From: Oceanicoccus sp. KOV_DT_Chl
GTDB lineage: Bacteria; Pseudomonadota; Gammaproteobacteria; Pseudomonadales; Dasaniaceae
Assembly (NCBI RefSeq): GCF_900120175.1
Contig: NZ_FQLF01000004.1
Span: forward strand, 1 to 64,000
Direction of reading: 5' to 3'
Length of the DNA stretch: 64,000 bases
Shown here piece after piece: positions 17,675 through 26,935 of the stretch. A program made the translations under genes and the position numbers. The stretch's first letter is position 1. Every line of letters starts with the position of its first letter. The notes under the pieces were generated by a model. It had not been told where the DNA came from. It did not search any database and saw only the letters and a program-made list of their open reading frames with translations.

Positions 17675-19624
17675 ATGTCAAAACTTGGTAGTGCTGAATT
17701 ATTGTCTGCGAACGGGCCCTTTGCTCAGCAGTGGTCGCGTTTTTTACCGCGTATAGGGCAGCAGCAGATGGCGGAAGCTATTCAGTTGTTGATTGAGTCA
17801 GATGTAACTAATGATACTGTGGTAAATCAACCGTTAGTACTTGAGGCGCCTTCCGGGTCTGGAAAAACGCTGGCATACCTTGTACCCATTATTCAGTACG
17901 GCCGTCGGGTTATCATTTCAACGGCGAGCCGCTATTTACAGAATCAACTCTGCCGGCATGATATTCCCTTAGTAGCTAAAATTTTACAGAAATCCCCTCG
18001 TGTAGCTTTATTGCAGGGGCGAAAAAATTATCTGTGTCCCTATTATCTTGAGCAGCACTTAAAGACATCCAAGTTGGGAGTCTTGCCCGCTTTGGCTAGA
18101 ATAAAACAGTTTTACCATACGACCGGTTATGGTGAATTGTCGAAGTACGAGTCGTTACTTACTCCGCAAATTCATCCTTTGGTTAGTTGTGATAACGATG
18201 ACTGTCTTGGTCAGCGTTGTCCTCAGTTTGATCGTTGCCCATTAATGCTAGCCCGAGCAAAAGCCCAGTGCGCCGATATCCTGGTGATTAATCACAGTAT
18301 TTTATTTTCTGATAAAGTCATGCGTCGAGAAAGTCTGGGTGACTTATTGCCTGAAGTCGACCTTGTGTTAGTTGATGAGGCGCATCGCCTGGCAGATTTC
18401 GCTGACACTATTTTAGGTCAACAAGTCAGCAGCAAAAAGATAAAGGCGTTTTGTAAACAAGCGCAGGACGTATTGGTTGAGTTTTGCCCCGAACAACGCA
18501 GTTTGCTTAAATTTATTTCGCAAGTAACAGCTGTTGCTGATCAACTGGGTGGGAAGTTACCTTCATTGGTTGACTATGAAGCGTTCCGGCACCGTGCAGT
18601 GGTCATGCACTGGGTTGGCGTCTTTGATCGTATGGCGAGTAGCTTGCAGCAGCTGGAGCAGCGCGACCAGATTTTGTTGGAGCTCTCAATTAAAAGTCAG
18701 CATTTATTGGCGTGCTTGACTGCTATTGCTAGCTCGGAGGGCTTGTGTTGGGTGCAAGCTAGAACCAATGGCTTTTTAATGCAGTCGATCCCTTTGCACT
18801 TGTCCGCTTTGTTGCAAGATTTGCAACAGGAATCCAACGCGAGATGGGCGTTTACCTCGGCGACATTATCCGTAGCTGATGATCCCTCCCGCTTTTTATC
18901 TTCGTTGGGTTTGCCACCGGCAAGTTTTAACCGTATGAGCAGTGAAATAGATCATCAGCAGCAGGCCATTTTGTATCTACCGCCATTGCCGGTTGAGCCA
19001 GAGCATGCTGAATTTATTGAGTGCTTTGCTTCACATTTGTTATCGCTGATTGAGCAAGTTGATGGCCGTGTATTGGTATTGTTCAGCAGTTATCAGTATC
19101 TGGAGCAAACGGCTTCGCTGCTTGCATCTAAAACCAGTCGAACACTACTGATTCAAAAAACCTCTGCAAATAAGCGTGGTGTTGCAGCGGCAGGTGGTGA
19201 TAATTTTCAGTTAATCCAGCAGTTCAAGGCGTGCAACAATGGGGTATTGTTAGGGACGGGCAGCTTTTGGGAGGGGCTGGATTTGTCGGGTGTGCCTTTA
19301 TCGGCAGTGGTGATCGATAAGTTACCCTTTGCGCCACCCGATTCGCCATTGATTCAATTGCGCGCTGCTGAGTTGGCAGCCCATGGTGTTGATAGTTTTG
19401 AGCACTATATGCTGCCGGCGGCAGTCATTCGTTTGCGTCAGGGTTGTGGTCGTTTATTACGGCGTCCATCTGATCGGGGGGTTATAATGATTGCTGATAA
19501 ACGGTTACTAAGTAAGCCATATGGCCGTGTTTTTTTAGCTAGTTTGCCGGTGATGGCTCAAGTGACTTCACTGCCGCTTGTAACCGATTTTTTAGCTCGC
19601 AAAAAAACCGATGCCGTTAGTTAA
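17675..19624 (+). CDS. ATP-dependent DNA helicase of the YoaA/DinG (XPD-like) family
   Basis: Superfamily 2 iron-sulfur helicase. Walker A is EAPSGSGKTLAYL near residue 60; a cluster of four cysteines (SCDNDDCLGQRCPQFDRC) marks the Fe-S domain; the DEAH box is LVDEAHRL near residue 230; C-terminal motifs include TGSFWEGLDLSG and RLRQGCGRLLRRPSDRG. At 649 residues it matches YoaA, which helps replication past damage, better than DinG. It is followed by tsaB after 19 bases, a linkage also seen for yoaA-tsaB in E. coli. Confidence 0.9.
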   Translation: MSKLGSAELLSANGPFAQQWSRFLPRIGQQQMAEAIQLLIESDVTNDTVVNQPLVLEAPSGSGKTLAYLVPIIQYGRRVIISTASRYLQNQLCRHDIPLVAKILQKSPRVALLQGRKNYLCPYYLEQHLKTSKLGVLPALARIKQFYHTTGYGELSKYESLLTPQIHPLVSCDNDDCLGQRCPQFDRCPLMLARAKAQCADILVINHSILFSDKVMRRESLGDLLPEVDLVLVDEAHRLADFADTILGQQVSSKKIKAFCKQAQDVLVEFCPEQRSLLKFISQVTAVADQLGGKLPSLVDYEAFRHRAVVMHWVGVFDRMASSLQQLEQRDQILLELSIKSQHLLACLTAIASSEGLCWVQARTNGFLMQSIPLHLSALLQDLQQESNARWAFTSATLSVADDPSRFLSSLGLPPASFNRMSSEIDHQQQAILYLPPLPVEPEHAEFIECFASHLLSLIEQVDGRVLVLFSSYQYLEQTASLLASKTSRTLLIQKTSANKRGVAAAGGDNFQLIQQFKACNNGVLLGTGSFWEGLDLSGVPLSAVVIDKLPFAPPDSPLIQLRAAELAAHGVDSFEHYMLPAAVIRLRQGCGRLLRRPSDRGVIMIADKRLLSKPYGRVFLASLPVMAQVTSLPLVTDFLARKKTDAVS

Positions 19625-19643
19625 TTTGATTGTGTGGTAATAA

Positions 19644-20354
19644 ATGAAAATACTGGCTCTTGATAGTTCAACGCATGCCTGCTCAGTGGCGCTGTTAGAT
19701 AAACAGTCGAATGCCGAGGCAGTCATTCAGCATCATTTTGAGTTGGCAGCACGTCAACATACTCAGCGATTATTGCCAATGGTGGATCAATTACTGGTTG
19801 ATTGTGGTGTGTCACTGTCGCAAATAGATGCAATAGCTTTTGGTCGTGGGCCAGGGTCATTTACCGGTTTGCGTATTTGTTTAGGGGCCGTACAGGGTTT
19901 GGCCTATGGAGCAGACATACCGGTGATCGCTATTTCCACCTTGGCTGCTCAGGCTCAGGCGTGGCTCATGACTGAAGGGCAGGGCGTTAAGTCCGATTTT
20001 TTATTGAGTACTCTGGATGCACGAATGAGCGAAGTGTACTGGGCGCTGTACCAATTAGAGGGGCATCAGTTGGTTTGTGTCGGGGATGAGCGGTTGACAG
20101 CGCCAGAGCAGTTGTTAGCCGGTCATCACGTCGATAGACAAAATATTATAGGCTTGGGTAGTGGTTATCAGTACGCTGTTCAAGTCAATCAATTTGAGCA
20201 CTATCAGCAATGGCATGCTGACATTTTGCCAACAGCGTCTGCCGTAGCTGAGCTGGCGCAGTATGATTTTGAACGAGGCCTGTTGTATCCGGCTGAACAG
20301 GCGCTCCCTGTTTATCTACGTGATGAGGTGGCCTGGCAAAAGCAATCTGTTTAA
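19644..20354 (+). CDS. tsaB: tRNA threonylcarbamoyladenosine biosynthesis protein TsaB
   Basis: Subunit of the TsaBDE complex that makes the t6A modification at position 37 of ANN-decoding tRNAs. The ASKHA-fold start is LALDSSTHACSVAL; the dimer region carries AIAFGRGPGSFTGLRIC and later ISTLAAQAQAW. The length of 236 residues is normal. Its position directly after the YoaA-like helicase supports the call. Confidence 0.94.
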   Translation: MKILALDSSTHACSVALLDKQSNAEAVIQHHFELAARQHTQRLLPMVDQLLVDCGVSLSQIDAIAFGRGPGSFTGLRICLGAVQGLAYGADIPVIAISTLAAQAQAWLMTEGQGVKSDFLLSTLDARMSEVYWALYQLEGHQLVCVGDERLTAPEQLLAGHHVDRQNIIGLGSGYQYAVQVNQFEHYQQWHADILPTASAVAELAQYDFERGLLYPAEQALPVYLRDEVAWQKQSV

Positions 20355-20477
20355 GGCTTATTTATTTTATCTGGTGGCTGCTTTATTTCATGTTATTGAT
20401 GGTTTTGAGGCTATTCCATAAGCGACGATCAGAGCCTATAATAACCTCCGTTTTATTAACTGTGTCGAGTTATTAGC

Positions 20478-20843
20478 GTGCAAATTTCTTCGCTGCCAAT
20501 CGTTACGCTCCCGCCTTCGCAAACCCAGCGTTCGGATATTAGTACCCGGGTGGTGAAGGACGTACAGCGGGAAACCACGCGCAATGCTGATGACGACCGT
20601 AACAACAGTTCATTGGATGAGTTACGTGCTCGCAGTGACGAGTTATTACAGCAACGAGTTGATTCGGCATCGGCAGGTAGTGGCCTGAATAATAGCAATA
20701 GTAATCAGGCCAACCGCCAACCATTGAGTCGTGATGATTTACCGTTAAATACCCGTAAGGCGCTACAAACCTTTGCTGAAAATACCCCCACCCCTGAGCA
20801 GCGATTGGGAGTTGAATTGGTCGGTATTGACACGTTTGCGTAG
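20478..20843 (+). CDS. Hypothetical small hydrophilic protein
   Basis: I do not recognise this 121-residue protein. From a GTG at 20478 it reads MQISSLPIVTLPPSQ, then a strongly charged, probably disordered stretch rich in Asp, Arg, Asn and Ser, and ends with a more conserved-looking segment (NTRKALQTFAENTPTPEQR, then GIDTFA). There is no signal peptide or membrane segment. It lies 123 bases after tsaB on the same strand. Codon use looks like its neighbours, so I think it is real, but the function is unknown. Confidence 0.6.
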   Translation: MQISSLPIVTLPPSQTQRSDISTRVVKDVQRETTRNADDDRNNSSLDELRARSDELLQQRVDSASAGSGLNNSNSNQANRQPLSRDDLPLNTRKALQTFAENTPTPEQRLGVELVGIDTFA

Positions 20844-20932
20844 CGTTTTAGTCAAAATTTATTTCCTTATATATCAATTTATTATCTGTATTTACTAAAG
20901 TAATTTATTTGCTTTGAAGAGGGGTTGACACA

Positions 20933-21817
20933 ATGTCTGAATCAAAAGCATTAGCCTTTATTGGTCTCGGGGTAATGGGTTACCCGATGGCAGGGCATTT
21001 GCAAAAAGCAGGGCATGAGGTCACGGTTTTCAACCGCAATACCGATAAAGCCCGCCAATGGGCAGAAGAATATGGTGGTCAGTGGGCGACGACACCGGCG
21101 CAGGCAGCAGCTAATGCCACCATGGTATTTAGTTGTGTAGGTAATGATGATGACTTACGCGCGGTGATGCTGGGTGAAGATGGCGTGTTGAGAGGGCTTG
21201 CGCCAGCGGCGATTGTGGTAGATCACACCACTACCTCTGCAGAAGTCGCTCGTGAAGTGGCAGGTTTATTAGCGGCACATGGTAATGGTTTTATAGATGC
21301 GCCTGTTTCTGGTGGTCAAGCCGGGGCTATAAATGGTCAGCTAACAGTCATGTGCGGTGGCCGTGATGATATTTATCGACAAGTTACGGGTGTGGTTGCA
21401 GCTTACGCTGGGACCATCAAATGGCTAGGCGATACTGGCGCCGGACAGTTAGCTAAAATGGTTAATCAAATATGTATCGCCGGATTGGTTCAAGGGTTGG
21501 CGGAAGGTTTGCATTTTGCGCAGGCGGCAGATTTAGATGTAGCAGCGGTGGTTGAAGTCATCAGCCAAGGTGCGGCGCAGTCCTGGCAAATGAATAATCG
21601 CCACCAAACAATGATTAACGGTCAATATGATCATGGTTTTGCCGTAGACTGGATGCGTAAAGATTTAGCTTATGTGTTAGAAGAAGCACGCCGTAATGGC
21701 AGTCACTTACCCGTGACCAGTTTGGTCGATCAATTTTATAGTGAAGTGCAATCTTTGGGTGGTGGTCGCTGGGATACCTCTAGTTTATTGGCGCGTTTAG
21801 AGCATTTCCGAAAGTAA
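20933..21817 (+). CDS. NAD(P)-dependent beta-hydroxyacid dehydrogenase (3-hydroxyisobutyrate dehydrogenase family)
   Basis: Oxidoreductase of the 6-phosphogluconate / 3-hydroxyisobutyrate dehydrogenase superfamily. The Rossmann motif is FIGLGVMGYPMAGHL at residues 9-23, the substrate-binding signature is FIDAPVSGGQAGA near 120, and the catalytic lysine lies in GAGQLAKMVNQICIAG near 170. The size of 294 residues fits. The true substrate (tartronate semialdehyde, hydroxyisobutyrate or succinic semialdehyde type) cannot be decided from sequence alone. It sits 24 bases before the aminopeptidase gene. Confidence 0.87.
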   Translation: MSESKALAFIGLGVMGYPMAGHLQKAGHEVTVFNRNTDKARQWAEEYGGQWATTPAQAAANATMVFSCVGNDDDLRAVMLGEDGVLRGLAPAAIVVDHTTTSAEVAREVAGLLAAHGNGFIDAPVSGGQAGAINGQLTVMCGGRDDIYRQVTGVVAAYAGTIKWLGDTGAGQLAKMVNQICIAGLVQGLAEGLHFAQAADLDVAAVVEVISQGAAQSWQMNNRHQTMINGQYDHGFAVDWMRKDLAYVLEEARRNGSHLPVTSLVDQFYSEVQSLGGGRWDTSSLLARLEHFRK

Positions 21818-21841
21818 TATTAGTCAATTCGATAAGAGAGA

Positions 21842-23146
21842 ATGATGGATATCAAAGAGTTTAATGATGATTTACTGGCGTTTTTAACGGCGTCCTGTAC
21901 GCCTTTTCACGCGGTTGAGCAAATAACTCAGCGCTTGGATGTTGCTGGGTTTACGGCGTTGCGTGAAGCCGATGAATGGCAGTTGGGCGCAGGGCGTTAT
22001 TATGTGGTACGTAATGGTTCTTCCATTGTTGCGTTCAATGTTAGTGATAAAGATCCCGTATCATCCGGTTTTAGAATGATAGGTGCGCACACTGATAGCC
22101 CGTGTCTTAAGGTCAAGCCGCAACCGGAATTGCAGGGTGAAGGGTATTTCCAGTTGGGGGTCGAAGTTTATGGTGGTGCACTATTAAATCCCTGGTTTGA
22201 TCGGGATTTATCCTTGGCAGGGCGAGTCAACTTCAAGGACAAGTCGGGTGCAGTTTGCAGTGCCTTGATTAATTTTATAAAGCCCATCGCCACGGTTCCA
22301 AGTTTGGCAATCCATCTTGATCGTGAAGCGAATAAAAACCGCACGGTGAATCCGCAAACGGATATCCCGCCATTATTGATGTTGGATGCTGCGGATCCAG
22401 TAAATTTTAGAGAGCTGTTGCTTGCACAATTATTGTTAGAGCACCCTGTTTGTGCGGCGGTACAAGTGCTGGATTACGAACTGAGTTTTTATGACACTCA
22501 GGCCGCGGCATTGATTGGCTTGAATGAAGATTTTATTGCCAGTGCGCGGCTCGATAATTTGCTGTCATGCTATATTGGTTTGCAGGCGTTAATCGCAGAT
22601 GATAGTCAAAATTCAGTATTGGTTTGTAATGATCATGAAGAAGTTGGAAGCACTTCTGCTGTCGGTGCTAATGGTCCTATGCTGAAGTCAGTGCTACAGC
22701 GGATATTAGTGAGTGACAAAGATTTATCGCGCTCGATGGATCAGTCGATGATTATATCGGCGGATAATGCTCATGGACTTCACCCTAATTTTGCTGATCG
22801 GCATGATGGTAATCACGGCCCGCGTCTCAATGCAGGCCCGGTGATTAAAATGAATGCCAATCAGCGCTATGCCACCAATAGTGATACCTCGTCTTTATTC
22901 AAGCATTGGTGTGACGTTGCAGGTGAGCCGGTGCAATCCTTTGTGGTAAGAACCGACTTGGGCTGTGGTAGCACGATTGGTCCGATTACAGCGAGTGAGT
23001 TAGGGGTTAAAACGTTGGATATTGGGGTGCCCACATTCGCGATGCATTCTATCCGTGAATTAGCGGGGAGTTGTGATGGCTACAGCTTGTACCGTGTATT
23101 TCAGCAGTTTCTTGCAGCGACTGATGTTGGAGTAAAGGCAGTATAA
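21842..23146 (+). CDS. apeB: M18 family aminopeptidase
   Basis: Cytoplasmic zinc aminopeptidase of the aspartyl aminopeptidase family. Metal-binding regions are visible as [13 protein letters not shown] near residue 80, [17 protein letters not shown] near 265, the [10 protein letters not shown] segment, and the C-terminal [15 protein letters not shown]. The 434-residue length is usual. Start is ATG 21842 or 21845 after AAGAGAG. It is followed immediately by a strong hairpin shared with a convergent gene. Confidence 0.94.
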   Translation: MMDIKEFNDDLLAFLTASCTPFHAVEQITQRLDVAGFTALREADEWQLGAGRYYVVRNGSSIVAFNVSDKDPVSSGFRMIGAHTDSPCLKVKPQPELQGEGYFQLGVEVYGGALLNPWFDRDLSLAGRVNFKDKSGAVCSALINFIKPIATVPSLAIHLDREANKNRTVNPQTDIPPLLMLDAADPVNFRELLLAQLLLEHPVCAAVQVLDYELSFYDTQAAALIGLNEDFIASARLDNLLSCYIGLQALIADDSQNSVLVCNDHEEVGSTSAVGANGPMLKSVLQRILVSDKDLSRSMDQSMIISADNAHGLHPNFADRHDGNHGPRLNAGPVIKMNANQRYATNSDTSSLFKHWCDVAGEPVQSFVVRTDLGCGSTIGPITASELGVKTLDIGVPTFAMHSIRELAGSCDGYSLYRVFQQFLAATDVGVKAV

Positions 23147-23147
23147 A

Positions 23148-23186
23148 AAAACGGCTTAAGCGATTGTTATCTGCTTAAGCCGTTTT
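23148..23186. terminator. Bidirectional terminator after apeB
   Basis: A 14-base perfect stem, AAAACGGCTTAAGC at 23148-23161 and its complement at 23173-23186, with an 11-base loop. A and T runs flank the stem on both sides, so it can serve apeB (plus) and the cold-shock-domain gene (minus). Confidence 0.9.
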
Positions 23187-23215
23187 GGTATTGATAGAAC
23201 GAAAACTTGTCCGGG

Positions 23216-23647
23216 TTAAGCGACCGCTTCCACGTCCTCGGCTTGAGGTCCCTTGTCTCCGTCAGTCACCGTAAATTCTACGGCTTGTCCATCGCGCAAT
23301 ACTTTGCGGCCAGTGCCGCGAATCGAGCGAAAGTGTACAAAAATATCTTCGCCATTGGCGCGGGTTACAAAACCGTAGCCCTTGCTCACATTAAACCACT
23401 TAACTTGACCTTGTTCACGGCCTTCGGCGCTAGGCTTTTTTGCTTTGGGGCTAGTTTTGCCAGTGGTGCTAGTTGATGAGTTTAGGCTGGAACTGATTAA
23501 TCCAGTTAGTGCGCAACAGATAAAAATGATTGCGAATAGGATAGGGTTAAAGGCAGTGCTATTGTCGCTTGGTACCATTGATTGAATAGCGAAAGTGCCG
23601 GCTGCCGCCAGTACTGCACTAAGTATGATTCGATAAAATATAGTCAT
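23216..23647 (-). CDS. Membrane-anchored cold-shock-domain protein
   Basis: 143-residue protein with two hydrophobic segments at about residues 5-24 and 34-52, a Ser/Thr/Lys-rich linker, and a complete C-terminal cold-shock domain from about residue 78. The nucleic-acid-binding motifs RNP1 (KGYGFV, 89-94) and RNP2 (DIFVHF, 101-106) are intact. The start at 23647 has an AAGAAGAG ribosome site; the longer upstream frame is not supported. A cold-shock domain tethered to the inner membrane would hold an RNA- or single-strand-binding surface at the membrane; this role is inference. It shares a terminator with apeB. Confidence 0.85.
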   Translation of the reverse strand: MTIFYRIILSAVLAAAGTFAIQSMVPSDNSTAFNPILFAIIFICCALTGLISSSLNSSTSTTGKTSPKAKKPSAEGREQGQVKWFNVSKGYGFVTRANGEDIFVHFRSIRGTGRKVLRDGQAVEFTVTDGDKGPQAEDVEAVA

Positions 23648-23907
23648 GGTTCTCTTCTTAAGTAGATAGTTAAAAAAATGGCCCGTAACGTTTATTTTGG
23701 GCCAGCAGTAGTTTAGCACTAATCTGTAATAGAAGTGGCGATAATCAGGGACTATTGCTAAGCTCAATGGGTAGATAAGGCCAAATGTCGGCCATACTTT
23801 GTGTGTAATAAAAATAAAGTAAATAAACAATGTGATGGAGATATACACAATGCCTTATGGTTTGTCCTCAAGCTGCGACCCCGAATCAGTCCGGATCTAA
23901 TCGCGAT

Positions 23908-24886
23908 ATGATTTCTATTATTGGAGCTACCCACCCCGGTCAAAGAGAACATAACGAAGATTGTTTTGCTGTCGATACGGCCTCAGGCTTGGGCGTCGTT
24001 GCTGATGGTATGGGCGGATATGCCTGTGGCGAAGTTGCCAGTGAACTAGTCAAAGTCACCATCGAGCGAGCGACCGCCAAGGGTGAGGATCTGGTAGCGG
24101 CAATCACCCAAGCGCACAGTGCAGTTACAGCAGCGGCCGCAGCGGATGAAAGCAAGGCCGGCATGGGTTCTACTGCGGTAGCTGTTAAGTTTAGCGGCCT
24201 TGATTATCACGTGGCTTGGGTCGGTGATAGTCGCGCCTATTTATGGGATGGTGAATCAGAGCTCAAGCAAATCAGTCGTGATCATTCCTATGTAGAAAGT
24301 TTGCTCAGCAATGGTGCAATCAGCTACGAAGAAGCTATTAATCACCCCAATCGTAATTTAATCACTCAGGCTGTCGGTGTGGCCGCCGAAGGTGGTCTGG
24401 ACGTTGGTAGTGTTCGTGGCAGATTGGCTGCGGGTCAGCAGCTTATTTTATGCAGTGACGGCTTGGTGGATGAGGTACTGGATCATGATATAGCCAAACT
24501 ATTGGCTGCTGCTGAAGATCCAGAAGAGGCCCTGAATGCGCTAATCCGGGCTGCAGTAGTGGCGGGTGGTCATGACAATATCACTGTTGTTATTGTTACC
24601 GTCCCTGCAAATGAAGCTTCCGGGCCAGCAATTGAGCCGGAAATCGTTAGGCTTACCTTTAGGCAACCCCGCAGAACAAGCGACGCCTACTCAGCCACGA
24701 CCAGCGCCAAGTGCTGATATCACCAGGATGGGCGGTCCTGCTTATGTGGAAGAGGATGAGGGTGGCGGTAGTGGTGAGGGCTTTTGGCTAACATTAAAAG
24801 ACTTTATTGAGTTAAATGCGGTTGCCTTGATAGGCTCAGGTTTGCTCATTGCCTTATTGCTGCTGGTGCTTTCTTACTTTTCGTAG
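23908..24886 (+). CDS. PP2C-family protein serine/threonine phosphatase with C-terminal membrane anchor, frameshifted
   Basis: Metal-dependent phosphatase. Motifs are GQREHNEDCF near residue 11, VVADGMGGYACGE near 35, the central HVAWVGDSRAYLWD, and the C-terminal CSDGLVDEV and GGHDNITVVIV. The first frame stops at 24717 after a non-family tail. From about 24640, the next frame supplies a Pro-rich linker and a membrane helix (ALIGSGLLIALLLLVLSY) ending at 24886, typical of tail-anchored PP2C enzymes. So I read one gene with an extra base (or two lost) at 24640-24670. An in-frame ATG at 23857 would add 17 residues. No kinase or FHA gene is adjacent. Confidence 0.82.
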
Positions 24887-24925
24887 CAAATATAGTGAAT
24901 TTTAGCTTTAATTATTAAACGCTTG

Positions 24926-24933
24926 GCCGATAA
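24926..24933 (+). promoter_or_regulatory. Possible sigma-28 (FliA) -10 element before the chemoreceptor gene
   Basis: GCCGATAA matches the flagellar sigma-28 -10 consensus at all eight bases. The -35 region around 24907-24914 (TTTAATTA) is only a weak match to TAAAGTTT. It lies about 145 bases before the chemoreceptor start, a gene class usually expressed from sigma-28 promoters. Confidence 0.45.
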
Positions 24934-25077
24934 ACTCATAGGCCTAGTGTAATTATGTGTTTTGGCTACACTGTGGCTATAAGATTCATTTACTAATCCT
25001 GGTTCCGTAGCGTTTCAATAAAGCGCTTTTAGCTAGGGACATGTAATGCTTAAATGTCTTTCCCTGCTGGAGTAACT

Positions 25078-26935
25078 ATGAGTTTATCAATCAAGAACCG
25101 CTTGTTTTTATTGGCGGCTGTCACGGTAGTAGCATTGGTGATTATCGGTGTCATTGTTGCTAATAGCGTATCGACTCTTCATAAAATTGAGCAAAGCGAT
25201 ACCTTATTGAGTGATTTGAAAGTCAATATGTTGACCTTGCGTCGACATGAAAAGGACTTTCTTGCTCGAAAAGATCTGAAATATGTAGAAGCCTTCAATG
25301 TTACCGCTGAAGAGGGTTTGTCCGATCTTAAAAAATTAAGTGCTCAGCTGAATGACGCAGATATCGAGGCGCCGAGTCTGGATAGTATGGGGGCTTGTTA
25401 ACAGAGTATAAGCAACGTTTTAATAATATTGCTGCGTTACAACAGGAGATAGGCTTAGATCCAAAATCAGGCTTATATGGTGGCTTAAGATCAGCCGTAC
25501 ACTCAGTTGAAGAACTGCTATCCGATAATCCAAGAGTATTGGCTTCAATGTTAATGCTAAGGCGCCATGAAAAAGATTTTATGTTACGCGGCGATCTAAA
25601 ATATCTGGAGAAATTTGATGCTGAAATAGCCAACTTTAAATCTATCGCGTCGGCTAATTTGTCTGTTGCTGAAAGCGCTGCGGTCAATCAGTCGATCAGC
25701 AGTTATGCTCGTCAATTTAACGCCTTGGTAGCAGCGGAAAAAAATAAGGGTTTAGACTCGAGCAGTGGTGCTTTGGGTGAGTTAAGAGCAACTATTCATA
25801 AAACAGAAACCTTATTTGATGGTTTGAAAAAAACCATTCATGAAGAAATTGTTGCAGCAACCACTAGTCATAATCAATTTCTGGTGGCATCCATTAGCAT
25901 CGTCGGTATTGTAGTGACGGTAATTGTATTATTGGTTGCGTTTTCCATTACGCGTCCACTATTAGCGTTTACCCAGGATATTACCGAGATTATAAAGAAT
26001 AAAGATTTAACAGTACGGCTAGATGCAAAAGGAAATGATGAGATTGCACAGGTAGCTTTTTCGTTTAATGATTTGTTAGCTGCCTTAAATGAAATGATAG
26101 GGAAAATAAATGAAGCGTCTTTAATGGTGGCCAGTTCTGCCGAAGAAATGTCAATGATTACGCTGGAGGTGAAGCAGTCTTCAGAGTCGCAAACTAACGA
26201 AGTGGAGCATGCGGCGGTGGCAGTGAATGAAATGAGTTCCACTGCCTTGGAAATTGCCCGTAATGCTTCGGCCGCGGCTGATAGCGTATCGGAAGTACAT
26301 GCGCAATTATTAGAAGGTTCAAAGGTTGCACAAGAAGCCAGACTTGAAATTGAAACTTTAACCCATGAGGTTCAGGACGCAGCTAATGCCATTAAAGAGT
26401 TAGAAAGTAACTCTAAGAATATCGGGCATGTACTGGATGCCATTCAAAATGTCGCTGAACAAACAAATTTGCTGGCATTAAACGCAGCGATTGAAGCTGC
26501 CAGAGCGGGCGAGCAGGTCGTGGTTTTGCGGTAGTGGCTGATGAGGTTAGAACGCTGGCGCAGCGTACTCAGGAATCGACAGAAACCATTCGTCAAACTA
26601 TTACTGCTTTTCAGCAAGGCACCAATCAAGTTGTGGCAACCGTAAGTAATTCTAACCAGCGCGCTGAAACGGGTATTGAGCGGGTAACGCGTTCTGCAGA
26701 TATTCTCAATGATATATCGTTGATGATCAGTAGCATTAACGATATGAACATACAGATCGCTGCTGCGGCTGAAGAGCAGGGTGCAACTGCAGAAGAAATT
26801 AGCCGCAATGTTACTCGCGTTTCTGATTTGTCTCGTGGTGTTAACGACCAGACCGAGCAGACATCGATTGCCAGCCACGATCTGGCTCAATTGGGTGCCT
26901 CGTTACGCGATATGGTAAAAGCGTTCAAGGTGTAG
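25078..26935 (+). CDS. Methyl-accepting chemotaxis protein with HBM-type sensor, two frameshifts
   Basis: Membrane chemoreceptor of about 619 residues after correction. A first membrane helix (LFLLAAVTVVALVIIGVIV) is followed by a periplasmic helical sensor containing two copies of LRRHEKDF about 100 residues apart, as in helical bimodular (HBM) receptors such as McpS. A second helix (VASISIVGIVVTVIVLLVAF), a HAMP domain and a long signalling coiled coil follow. At about 25393 and at 26516-26517 single missing bases break the frame; the second restores the hairpin tip AARAGEQGRGFAVVADEVRTLA. ATG 25078 follows GGAG. Ligand unknown; some HBM receptors bind organic acids. Confidence 0.92.
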
